From: Methylomonas sp.
Lineage (GTDB): Bacteria; Pseudomonadota; Gammaproteobacteria; Methylococcales; Methylomonadaceae
Direction of reading: 5' to 3'
Assembly (NCBI GenBank): GCA_026989715.1
Contig: JALSIU010000325.1
Coordinates: 1 to 9,353, forward strand
DNA: 9,353 nucleotides
The stretch's first letter is position 1, and the number at the start of each line of letters is the position of its first letter. The notes beneath the pieces are model-generated. The model did not search any database and was not told the origin of the DNA. It saw only the letters and a program-made list of their open reading frames with translations. Positions 1 to 7,595 of the stretch are shown here, piece after piece. Position numbers and translations under genes: made by a program.

Positions 1-3000
1 TAGCCAGGTTTTAGGGTGCATATGAGTAGACATAATAAGCGCAACTGAGCCATCGAAAGGCTTTATTGTATGTCGTTGAATGGCATTTAATTGTATTTTA
101 ATGCCGGGGTCGGATGACATGATATTTAAACGTCTACCATTAATAGCCAATTTATTGAGGTGCAATAAGTTGATTGTCTGGTTAAGGGCTTTAAAAAGAA
201 GCGGTGACTTTAGTGGCCAGCGTGGGTAGGTGGTATCAAGTAGCAAAACACCTAAAGGCGGCTTACCACTTGCGCTTAAAATTCGTGCTGTTTCTAATGC
301 GGTAACGCCACCAATGGAAAAACCGCCTATATAGCCAGGCGGTTCATTTCGAACTGAAATGATGGCGGCATATTCAGTTGCTAATTCAGTAATGCTGGGA
401 TTTTTATGATGCTCGGTTGGGTGTAGCATATGCAATGCACATAACCCATCAAGCTGAGTCGCTAAATTTTTAAAGCGTAAGGAGTCCCCTTTGCCGGATG
501 CCGCAAGATAAAAGGGGGTTATATCTGAATCAGTGTTGGTGTTTTCACTTAATGTTCTGAGAATAGGTTGGTTTTGAATGGGCAATTCAGAATTTAAAAA
601 ATCAGCTTGTTGCCTAATGCTAGGGTGTTCTAGCAATAAAGCCAAAGAATGTTTGTAACCGGTAAATTGTTCAATTTTTTGCACTAAAGTGACTGCAGCT
701 AAAGAATCCCCTCCTAGCTCAAAAAAATTATCACTGATGGTTATATCCTGGCGTTTTAAGGTTTCTTGCCATACTTGAATAAGTTGCATTTCTAATAAAC
801 TGCTGGGTAGCTTATTTTTTCTGTGTTGAATGGGGGCCGGCCAAGGTAGGGCTTTGTAATCAATTTTTCCTGTTTGGCTGGTGGGAATGCTTTTTATAGG
901 AATGATGGCGGCAACCTGCATGTAAATAGGCAGTTTGCTACGTAATAATTTTGATAATGATTCGTTAAGTTCGGTACTATCATGACCTGCAACAGTAGCG
1001 ATATAAGCATAAATTTGTTGTTTAATGACAATGACAGCCGAATTATGCACTGCGGATTGGCTATTGAGTAGTGCTTCAATTTCACCTAGTTCAATGCGGT
1101 AGCCACTGATTTTTACTTGTCTGTCAATTCTACCTAAAAAGTGTAATTGACCATCCGTACCGATATAGCCTAAATCACCTGTTTTATATAAGTATTTTCC
1201 TGAAAATGTATTATTAGGGATTGGAATGAACTTTTCTTTTGTTAAATCTTGCTGATGTAAATACCCCGTTGCAAGTGTTTTACCGCCAATAATAATTTCT
1301 CCGGCAATACCTACGGGAAGCATTTGTTCATGTTGGTCAAAAATATAAATATCTGTGTCGGAAAGCGGTGTACCAATCGGTAAAGTTGCTTGAGTTGTTT
1401 TTTGATAGCGCCAAGCACTTGCAAAGAGAGTGGCTTCTGTTGGGCCATAAACATTAAAAAGTTCAGCATTGGTTTGTTGTTGGAATTGCTCGGCAAGCTC
1501 AGGGTTTAAGACTTCACCACCACAACAGACGACTTTTAAAGATGTGCGTTGATGTGCTTTCAAGCCTTGTAATAAATTACGTAAACTGGAGGGAACTAGA
1601 GCAACGGCCTGAATATTTTTTCTTACAATAAACTGTGCAAATGCTTCAGGTGTTTGATAATTTTGAGGGGCAAGTACTAAAGTAGCGCCTTGTGTTAGTG
1701 CTAAAAAAATTTCAATTAATGAGGGGTCAAAACAGAACTGAATGGTTTGTGCTACTCGGTCATCACTTTTGATAGCAAAATTTTGTTGTATCCATGCCAG
1801 GCGTTTGCTTAGTGCTTCATGAGCTAAGGTAACACCTTTAGGGACTCCTGTTGAACCGGATGTGAAAATAATATAGGCCAAATTTTTTTGACCAACGCTA
1901 ATATTGGGGGCGGCATCTGAAAAACTAGAAGCAACAGTATGATTAACGGTAATTAATGTTTGATTTAAAGCATTTAATTGCTCAGTGAGTGATGCTTCAG
2001 TGAGTAGAGCAACGGGGCTACTTTGCTTGAGGATATTAGCAATACGTTCTTGTGGTGCATCGGGGTCTATAGGAAGATAGGCGGCACCTGCTTTGAGTGT
2101 GGCTAAAATAGCAATGACCATAGCTTCACAACGAGGCATGCAGATTGCAACAATTTGCTGTGGTGCGTTAAGGCTAAGCAATTGATTGGCTAGCTGATTG
2201 CTTTGTTTATCTAGTTGTTGATAACTTATTTTGGTATCAAAATTTTCTATTGCAATTGCTTGTGGCAATCGTTTTGCTTGCTGTGTAAATTGTTTTATGA
2301 CTGATTCGGGTTCTGTGCTACTTTTTACCGCATGGTTAAATTCAGTATAAATAAATTGTTTTTCAGCCGTAGGAATAAGGTCTATTTGTTTTAAAGGGGT
2401 GTCAGGTTTTGTCATTATTTGCTTCAAGATATGGCAGAAGCGTTTATTTAAAAATTGCAGATCTTGTTCGCTAAAAGCTGTTTCGGCTCCTTCAAGGATA
2501 ATTTCAACATCTTCATCGTCATGAAATTCGCAGATAGTGACAGCCAAAGGGTAACGAGCGATACCGCTAAATTGTTGTTGTACGTTACTGATTGGTACGT
2601 CACCATAAGGTGTGGAGTATTCTTGTTTCTCAAAGGAGACCACTACATCAAATAAGGTATTGCGGCCATTTTTAATGAGATCTAAGCGTTTGCTAATCAA
2701 GTTTAATGGAAAACGTTGGTGGCGATAAGTGTCACGTAGGTTAAGCCCGCATAATTTAAGCAATTCAATGCTATTTTTGTCTAAGTCTATATTAAGTGAT
2801 AGGGGGGATAAGCTAATGAACATACCTAATACTTCTTTAAACTTTGCACCACTACGGTTTAGGCTTGGTGTTCCGATAACAATATGATTTTTTTGGGTTA
2901 TACGTGTTAAATAAAGTGTTAATGCGCAGACTAATAAGTGGTAAATTGTGCTCTTATGGCTTAAGGCAAAGTCGCTTAATTGATTGTAAAATTCTCGTTT

Positions 3001-3693
3001 AAGGTAAAAGCGATGGATATTGGCTTGTGGCAATGAATTAGCGTTTTTAGGTTTATAGCGTTGTTCAATTAGAGGAGGAGGGAGTGTAGGAAACACTTTT
3101 GACCAAAATATTTGGTCTTTATTAAATTTTTCTGATTTCAGGTAGTCTTGTTCTTGACGGATATAGTCTGCATAACACTGGGAGCCGGGAGGTGTTGCTG
3201 CGCGATTTTCTAATTGTGCATTATAAAGTTCTGATAGGCGTTCAGCAAAAATTTTAGTGCTCCAACCATCTGCTATAAGGTGATGAAATTTTATCATGAG
3301 ATAATATTTTTGTTCACTCTCCTTTATGAGAGCAAAGTGCCAAAGTAAATTATCTTTTGTTAAGGAAAAGGGGGTGGCAAAAGTTGTCTTTAACCAGTTT
3401 TGAGCGACATTTTGAGGGTGTTCATGATGTGAAAAATCATGGAATTCTAAATCAATTTGTTGATAGGGGACGTAGGATTGAATAATGTCTTGGTTTTGTT
3501 GAAAAATACAGGTGCGCAGTACATCACTTTCCAACATTAATTGTTGGATAGCTTGGTTTAGTTTGTCGTAATCAACAGAACCATAAAGGCTTAAGTTACC
3601 ACCGATATTGTAGATAGGGCAATCGGGATAAGCGGCTTGGTCATGCCAAATATCAAGTTGATTTGTTGCGAGAGGGAGTTTTTTTATGCTCAC
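1..3693 (-). CDS. Monomodular nonribosomal peptide synthetase, C-A-PCP-TE (3' end outside window)
   Basis: Reading the minus strand from GTG at 3693 gives 1231 codons without a stop up to the left edge, so the C-terminus is missing. Condensation domain, about residues 1-430: HHLIADGW at 137-144 (the HHxxxDG catalytic motif, second His 138) and RHQRFP at 324-329. Adenylation domain, about 465-950: LKAGAAYLPID 533-543, FTSGSTGVPKG 610-620, FDPSLIE 655-661, NVYGPTE 747-753, YKTGDL 836-841, GRIDRQVKISGYRIELGE 854-871 and the A10 lysine in TGKID (K943). Peptidyl carrier: ELGGDSL with the phosphopantetheine serine at S997. Thioesterase from about 1055: GFSIGG with nucleophile S1126 and a probable Asp at 1153; the catalytic His should lie beyond the window. 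By family knowledge it activates one amino or carboxylic acid, condenses it with a donor acyl group and releases the product. No loading module precedes the C domain, so the donor comes from another protein. GTG is preferred because an in-frame TAA lies six codons upstream. No strong Shine-Dalgarno is visible. The substrate is not assigned. Confidence 0.95.
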   Translation of the reverse strand, partial: MSIKKLPLATNQLDIWHDQAAYPDCPIYNIGGNLSLYGSVDYDKLNQAIQQLMLESDVLRTCIFQQNQDIIQSYVPYQQIDLEFHDFSHHEHPQNVAQNWLKTTFATPFSLTKDNLLWHFALIKESEQKYYLMIKFHHLIADGWSTKIFAERLSELYNAQLENRAATPPGSQCYADYIRQEQDYLKSEKFNKDQIFWSKVFPTLPPPLIEQRYKPKNANSLPQANIHRFYLKREFYNQLSDFALSHKSTIYHLLVCALTLYLTRITQKNHIVIGTPSLNRSGAKFKEVLGMFISLSPLSLNIDLDKNSIELLKLCGLNLRDTYRHQRFPLNLISKRLDLIKNGRNTLFDVVVSFEKQEYSTPYGDVPISNVQQQFSGIARYPLAVTICEFHDDEDVEIILEGAETAFSEQDLQFLNKRFCHILKQIMTKPDTPLKQIDLIPTAEKQFIYTEFNHAVKSSTEPESVIKQFTQQAKRLPQAIAIENFDTKISYQQLDKQSNQLANQLLSLNAPQQIVAICMPRCEAMVIAILATLKAGAAYLPIDPDAPQERIANILKQSSPVALLTEASLTEQLNALNQTLITVNHTVASSFSDAAPNISVGQKNLAYIIFTSGSTGVPKGVTLAHEALSKRLAWIQQNFAIKSDDRVAQTIQFCFDPSLIEIFLALTQGATLVLAPQNYQTPEAFAQFIVRKNIQAVALVPSSLRNLLQGLKAHQRTSLKVVCCGGEVLNPELAEQFQQQTNAELFNVYGPTEATLFASAWRYQKTTQATLPIGTPLSDTDIYIFDQHEQMLPVGIAGEIIIGGKTLATGYLHQQDLTKEKFIPIPNNTFSGKYLYKTGDLGYIGTDGQLHFLGRIDRQVKISGYRIELGEIEALLNSQSAVHNSAVIVIKQQIYAYIATVAGHDSTELNESLSKLLRSKLPIYMQVAAIIPIKSIPTSQTGKIDYKALPWPAPIQHRKNKLPSSLLEMQLIQVWQETLKRQDITISDNFFELGGDSLAAVTLVQKIEQFTGYKHSLALLLEHPSIRQQADFLNSELPIQNQPILRTLSENTNTDSDITPFYLAASGKGDSLRFKNLATQLDGLCALHMLHPTEHHKNPSITELATEYAAIISVRNEPPGYIGGFSIGGVTALETARILSASGKPPLGVLLLDTTYPRWPLKSPLLFKALNQTINLLHLNKLAINGRRLNIMSSDPGIKIQLNAIQRHTIKPFDGSVALIMSTHMHPKTWL

Positions 3694-3694
3694 G

Positions 3695-3736
3695 TTAAAT
3701 ATAGTCTTTTAGAAAAGTAAGGAGGATGAGAGTCAT
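3695..3736 (-). other. Possible 13-codon leader ORF just before the NRPS start
   Basis: On the minus strand an ATG at 3736-3734 opens a 13-codon frame (MTLILLTFLKDYI) that ends in TAA at 3697-3695, one base before the GTG of the NRPS gene. The NRPS start lacks a clear Shine-Dalgarno, so reinitiation after this short frame could feed its translation. However, no convincing ribosome binding site precedes the ATG either, and a frame this short arises easily by chance. Treat it as a hypothesis, not an annotated gene. Confidence 0.15.
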
Positions 3737-3740
3737 ATTG

Positions 3741-3773
3741 AATTATTTTTCTTAATCTATAGGAAAAATAATT
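3741..3773 (-). repeat. Long AT-rich inverted repeat between the phospholipase and NRPS genes
   Basis: The arms AATTATTTTTC (3741-3751) and GAAAAATAATT (3763-3773) are perfect 11-bp reverse complements. Inward the pairing continues through one G-U and two A-U pairs, giving a 14-bp stem with a 5-base loop (3755-3759). The outer arm overlaps the stop codon of the phospholipase gene (3774-3772). The stem has little GC and no clean T-run follows on the minus strand, so it is not a classical Rho-independent terminator. It could be an mRNA-processing or stability hairpin, or an attenuator that sets NRPS expression relative to the upstream gene. Confidence 0.6.
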
Positions 3774-5982
3774 ATAGTTTAAGCTGCCAGTTTGCAATTT
3801 GTTTCAGTGTATACCAGTAGCTGTCTTCAATAATTTTATCGGCATTTTTATAAGCTAAAAGCGGGTAGTTGGCAACAGGGGGAGATAAGTAAAAATCTGC
3901 AATGCCTGTCATTACATTTTTTTGTTGTGCTAAGCCGCCAATAGATGTTGAGCGCATTAGAACATCTAAAATACTTGGAATCTGCATTTTCGTTTTGAAT
4001 GGGTTGAGTTGACTTTTTAATACTTGCCAGCCAGATAAGCCTCCATTGTATGTGGTATTTGCCAATAAGTCATCTTTAGGGTTGACATCGACGGCAATCA
4101 GTAAGCCGCCTTCATTATAACGAGTCATGATATCAACGGGCACATTGTTTAATAGTGCGCCATCAACTAATAAATCACCATCAACAACTTTGGGTGGAAA
4201 TAGCCCTGGGGGAATGTTGCTAGCAGTTACTGCATCGAGTAATGCGCCGGAGTCATGCACCATGACTTTGGCGCGGCTTAAATTGCAAGAGACACTGTAA
4301 AAACGGCACCATAAATCTTCTATAGCAAAATTTTGAAAAATATCTTTTAGGCCTTTAGACATTTTAAAGCCTTCGTATAGGGAAACTAATGGAATGGTGA
4401 GCTTATCTCCTGATAGACATAATTTTAAAGTTGATTGGGTGATTTTCTTTAAATCTTTTTGCATTGCATATTGGGCAGCAATGAGTGCTCCCATGCTGGT
4501 ACCGCCAATTAAGTCAACCGGAATGTTTTTTTCTTCTAAGGCGTGTAATACCCCTATATGAGCAAAACCGCGTGCCGCGCCACCGCCTAAAACCAAACCC
4601 ACTGAACGGCCGGTCAGAAAGCGCGCTAGGCGTGCAAAGTCTTTTTCATGATCTCGGCGCAAGTGATAATGCATACCTATTCTTCGGTGCGATAGCCAGC
4701 GTTGTGTATGTTTAGGGACTTTAGTGTCTTTGGGATGAATCAGCAATAAGCTTTTACGAATGCCGAGGTGGTTTTCGGTTGTGAGTAGCTCATGTTCGAT
4801 AGAGCCTAAGCGGGGAGAGGTATCGCTATTGGCAACAAACAGCAGGTGGTCTGCTTGATGTACGCAGCGCCGCGTCCAATTGCTGCAACTGTTATCCGCA
4901 ATAAGAATAATATGTTGGTGTTTAAATTCTAAATCATTGAGCCAGTTAAAAAAGGTTGTATTTTTAGGGTTGTCTAAAGAGCTTTGTGAAAACCCCGGAA
5001 TACCTAACAGGGAGTCATTATTAGCCGAATCTATGACCAGTGTTTTCCCTGTCGATGCAAGAGCTTCTCCTAGATCTTGACCTATTTTAGCAAGTGATAC
5101 ACCCGCATTGATAGGTATGAGTGCAATGGTATTGGATGCATTTTTAGCATGTTCATGCTTAGGGCGAGGTGCTTCAAAATGATGAGCAACAATTTTAACC
5201 AGTAAGGTATTCATAACCTCAGGAAATCGGGTTAATAGTTCGGTTAATTGTTCTCTGGTAATGCAAGCAATCGTACTATCTCGTAAAGAGCGCAAGCCTG
5301 CTCTGCGTGCCTCATGGGTAATCGTTCCTAATTCGCCCACAATTTCACCGGGGCCTATTTCTTTTTGCAAACCTGAGCGGATTTTTGTTGGTGAGTTATG
5401 CCAAATACGTAAGCGGCCGGTAATGACGATATAAAAATAGTGCGAGGGATTGCCTTGTTCCCATAAAATATCTCCATTTTTAACAAATGTTATCAGTGCC
5501 ATATTCTCAATGGCATCTAAAACCTCAACGGGAAGATTGGTAAATATAGGGTTGGTACGCATAACAAAGCCTAAATGCAACCGGTGAGTTCGGTTGATTA
5601 GGTTTTGTTCAATAATATGGGTAATATCAGGACGTTGCTGTGTTAATTGTTCAAAAGATTTTTTTGAGAACTTGATGAGGGTGCAGGGTTCAACGATATA
5701 AGCGCCTGCTGAACGATTGCTCAGCCGATTGAGCATCATTGAACCAATGGTTTGTCCTGAGTGTTTTCGCGTAATTTTTCTGGATTTATGATCTTTATAA
5801 ATATCAATAATCCCTGACACTATAATATAGATGCCATCACTTGTATCACCTTCTTTAAATAGTGTACTACCTGAATTTAATGCAATAGTGGTGCACTGTT
5901 CAGCAACAATTTCTAGTGCTTCTTTATTTAAATTATTAAAGGGCTCACTGGAGCAGAATATTTTAAATTGTGTGTCGTTCAA
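3772..5982 (-). CDS. NTE-family patatin-like phospholipase with two cyclic-nucleotide-binding-like domains
   Basis: This 736-residue protein has the layout of neuropathy target esterase (PNPLA6) and its bacterial relatives. Two cNMP-binding-type beta-barrel domains lie at about 10-130 and 145-265. A middle region at about 285-455 resembles the degenerate ParA/MinD-like segment of NTE (for example RCVHQADHLLFVANSD near 372-387). The patatin domain runs from about 460: oxyanion loop GGGAARG 466-472, nucleophile elbow GTSMG 494-498 with Ser496, and the DGA motif with Asp607, so the Ser-Asp dyad is complete. The family hydrolyses phospholipids and lysophospholipids, usually at the membrane; no transmembrane segment or signal peptide is evident here. 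The second cNMP domain keeps a GEL...RRA phosphate-cassette-like motif (216-228), while the first has GSM where GE is expected and may not bind a nucleotide. The start is TTG at 5982 with AGG nine bases upstream; an in-frame TAA lies four codons before it and the next internal Met is residue 83. It lies 78 bp upstream of the NRPS gene on the same strand, so co-transcription is likely. Confidence 0.93.
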   Translation of the reverse strand: MNDTQFKIFCSSEPFNNLNKEALEIVAEQCTTIALNSGSTLFKEGDTSDGIYIIVSGIIDIYKDHKSRKITRKHSGQTIGSMMLNRLSNRSAGAYIVEPCTLIKFSKKSFEQLTQQRPDITHIIEQNLINRTHRLHLGFVMRTNPIFTNLPVEVLDAIENMALITFVKNGDILWEQGNPSHYFYIVITGRLRIWHNSPTKIRSGLQKEIGPGEIVGELGTITHEARRAGLRSLRDSTIACITREQLTELLTRFPEVMNTLLVKIVAHHFEAPRPKHEHAKNASNTIALIPINAGVSLAKIGQDLGEALASTGKTLVIDSANNDSLLGIPGFSQSSLDNPKNTTFFNWLNDLEFKHQHIILIADNSCSNWTRRCVHQADHLLFVANSDTSPRLGSIEHELLTTENHLGIRKSLLLIHPKDTKVPKHTQRWLSHRRIGMHYHLRRDHEKDFARLARFLTGRSVGLVLGGGAARGFAHIGVLHALEEKNIPVDLIGGTSMGALIAAQYAMQKDLKKITQSTLKLCLSGDKLTIPLVSLYEGFKMSKGLKDIFQNFAIEDLWCRFYSVSCNLSRAKVMVHDSGALLDAVTASNIPPGLFPPKVVDGDLLVDGALLNNVPVDIMTRYNEGGLLIAVDVNPKDDLLANTTYNGGLSGWQVLKSQLNPFKTKMQIPSILDVLMRSTSIGGLAQQKNVMTGIADFYLSPPVANYPLLAYKNADKIIEDSYWYTLKQIANWQLKL

Positions 5983-6001
5983 TAATATTTACCTAAATTA
6001 G

Positions 6002-6024
6002 TTGAGAGTGAATTGCATTCTCAA
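6002..6024. promoter_or_regulatory. 23-bp imperfect palindrome, candidate operator or leader hairpin
   Basis: TTGAGAGTG and CATTCTCAA are reverse complements at 8 of 9 positions around a 5-base centre (AATTG). The element sits 20 bp upstream of the TTG start of the phospholipase gene and downstream of the candidate promoters, so it could be a repressor site or a hairpin in the 5' leader of the phospholipase-NRPS transcript. A half-site, TCTCAATT, recurs at 6094-6101 on the other side of the promoter region. No regulator family is recognised. Confidence 0.4.
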
Positions 6025-6051
6025 TTTCTGTGTTACTTTGCTATTTGCAAC

Positions 6052-6059
6052 ATTATAAT
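6052..6059. promoter_or_regulatory. Self-complementary -10-like octamer in the divergent promoter region
   Basis: ATTATAAT is its own reverse complement, so it gives a perfect TATAAT on the plus strand (6054-6059) and on the minus strand (6057-6052). On the plus strand it lies about 60 bp before the mannose-enzyme start; the best-spaced -35 (TGTTAC, 6031-6036, 17-bp spacer) is poor. On the minus strand no good -35 stands at the right distance. An alternative minus-strand pair, TTTACA followed 17 bp later by TAAATT, exists just upstream. The region is AT-rich, so chance matches are expected. Confidence 0.35.
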
Positions 6060-6119
6060 TTATTTTTTATTAAATGTTTTGTAAACTACTGAGTCTCAAT
6101 TCTACAGTTTAGGAATATT

Positions 6120-7520
6120 ATGATACCTGTTATTCTTTCGGGTGGTTCAGGGACGCGCTTATGGCCATTATCACGTGGTACATATCCAAAGCAATTTTTG
6201 CCGCTTGTTTCAGATAAGACGATGGTACAAGAAACGATTCTTAGATTACAGGGAGTCGATAATTTGCAGGCACCGATTGCAGTTTGTAATGAAGTGCATC
6301 GGTTTCTTATGGCGGAACAGTTATGGGAGTTGAATACTCAGCCTGATGCCATTATTTTAGAGCCGATAGGTAAAAATACTGCGCCGGCGGTGGCTTTGGC
6401 CGCACTGATGGCAAAAAGTGCTGATGATATTTTATTGGTTTTACCGGCAGACCATGTCATAGCGGATATTACCGTATTTCAAGAGGCGGTTGCTCAGGCG
6501 GAGCAGTTGGCGTTAGCTGGTCAGTTGGTTACTTTTGGTATTGTGCCGACTGCTGCTGAAACAGGTTATGGTTATATTAAGCGTGCTGATGAAAAAATTG
6601 CTCAGGCTTTTAAGGTGGCTGAATTTGTAGAAAAACCTAATATGGCGGTGGCACAGCGTTATGTAGATAGTGGTGAGTATTATTGGAATAGCGGTATGTT
6701 TGCATTTAAAGCTGGTCGTTATTTAGAAGAGTTAGAAAAATTTGCACCTGAAATGCTGGCTATTTGTCGCCAAGCACTGCAGCAGGCAGAAGTTGATGCT
6801 GATTTTGTACGCCTAAATAAAGATCTGTTTGCACAATGCCCGTCCGATTCAATTGACTATGCGGTGATGGAGAAAACAAAGAGTGCTGTGGTGATACCGC
6901 TCGATGCAAGTTGGAATGATGTGGGGTCATGGTCGGCACTTTGGGATGTGGCAGTAAAAGATGAGCATGATAATGCTTTAACGGGCGATATTATTGCTTT
7001 GGATACGGAGAGATCCTATATACATGCAGAAAATAAATTGGTTGCCGTTGTCGGCATTAAGGATATGGTGGTTATCGAAACAGCTGATGCTGTTATGGTC
7101 GCTCCCAAAGAGAGAGTGCAAGATGTTAAAGAAATTGTCAATGCATTAAAAAAAGCGCAACGTGTCGAAGCCGCGCTACATCGTAAAGTATATCGGCCGT
7201 GGGGGCATTATGACTCGGTTGATGAAGGCGAAAGGCACAAAACCAAGCGCATTGTTGTAAAGCCGGGTGCTAAGTTGTCTGTCCAAAAGCATCATCATAG
7301 AGCAGAGCATTGGGTTGTTGTTAAAGGAACGGCTTTGGTGAGTAAAGGCGATGAGACTTTATTGCTCTCTGAAAATGAATCCACTTATATTCCTTTAGGT
7401 GTTGTGCATTGCTTGGAAAATCCTGGGGTTATCCCACTAGAAATGGTTGAAGTGCAATCAGGAAGCTATCTTGGAGAGGATGATATTGTGCGTTTTGAAG
7501 ATAAGTATGGCAGGAAGTAA
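6120..7520 (+). CDS. manC: Mannose-1-phosphate guanylyltransferase / mannose-6-phosphate isomerase (bifunctional, AlgA/ManC type)
   Basis: At 466 residues this is close to the usual length of the family. The N-terminal nucleotidyltransferase domain carries the pyrophosphorylase signature GGSGTRLWPLSR (8-19), PADH (109-112), FVEKP (169-173) and YWNSGMF (188-194). The C-terminal cupin domain is a type II phosphomannose isomerase, with the metal-binding segment QKHHHRAEHW (389-398) and a later His430. The enzyme interconverts fructose-6-phosphate and mannose-6-phosphate and joins mannose-1-phosphate to GTP to give GDP-mannose, the precursor of mannose- and fucose-containing polysaccharides or alginate-like polymers, in the cytoplasm. 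The ATG start has AGGA five bases upstream (6111-6114). It stands alone: no glycosyltransferase or phosphomannomutase gene is in the window, and the ccm genes after it are functionally unrelated. The symbol could equally be algA, cpsB or wbpW; manC is a generic choice. Confidence 0.95.
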   Translation: MIPVILSGGSGTRLWPLSRGTYPKQFLPLVSDKTMVQETILRLQGVDNLQAPIAVCNEVHRFLMAEQLWELNTQPDAIILEPIGKNTAPAVALAALMAKSADDILLVLPADHVIADITVFQEAVAQAEQLALAGQLVTFGIVPTAAETGYGYIKRADEKIAQAFKVAEFVEKPNMAVAQRYVDSGEYYWNSGMFAFKAGRYLEELEKFAPEMLAICRQALQQAEVDADFVRLNKDLFAQCPSDSIDYAVMEKTKSAVVIPLDASWNDVGSWSALWDVAVKDEHDNALTGDIIALDTERSYIHAENKLVAVVGIKDMVVIETADAVMVAPKERVQDVKEIVNALKKAQRVEAALHRKVYRPWGHYDSVDEGERHKTKRIVVKPGAKLSVQKHHHRAEHWVVVKGTALVSKGDETLLLSENESTYIPLGVVHCLENPGVIPLEMVEVQSGSYLGEDDIVRFEDKYGRK

Positions 7521-7532
7521 TATTTAGGGGGG

Positions 7533-7552
7533 CTTTATTTGTAAAAATAAAG
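7533..7552. repeat. AT-rich hairpin after the mannose-enzyme gene
   Basis: CTTTATTT (7533-7540) and AAATAAAG (7545-7552) form a perfect 8-bp stem with a 4-base loop, 12 bp after the stop codon. A second weaker stem, TTTATCC/GGGTAAA with one G-U pair (7560-7566 and 7572-7578), follows at once. The position suits a transcript end or a 3' stability element, but the first stem has almost no GC and no T-run follows directly, so termination is uncertain. Confidence 0.35.
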
Positions 7553-7595
7553 TTAGCAGTTTATCCTTAAAGGGTAAAATTAGAAAATTATGATG

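Noticed and set aside
894..2633. Short minus-strand open frames at 894-1085, 1311-1496 and 2448-2633
   Set aside because: They lie in another frame inside the continuous NRPS frame, whose domain motifs are in correct order across all three positions.
1..3693. Possible frameshift or pseudogene status of the synthetase
   Set aside because: All 1231 codons were read in one frame with every core motif intact; the missing stop is due only to the window edge.
2455..5080. Plus-strand open frames at 2455-2655, 4485-4715 and 4880-5080
   Set aside because: They are antisense to the NRPS and phospholipase coding sequences, show no recognisable protein features and have no convincing start context.
6142..6333. 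Plus-strand open frame at 6142-6333
   Set aside because: It is out of frame within the nucleotidyltransferase domain of the mannose enzyme, whose signature motif occupies the same bases.
7539..7567. Promoter TTGTAA-N17-TATCCT before ccmA
   Set aside because: Both hexamers match the consensus at only 4 of 6 positions, which is expected by chance here.
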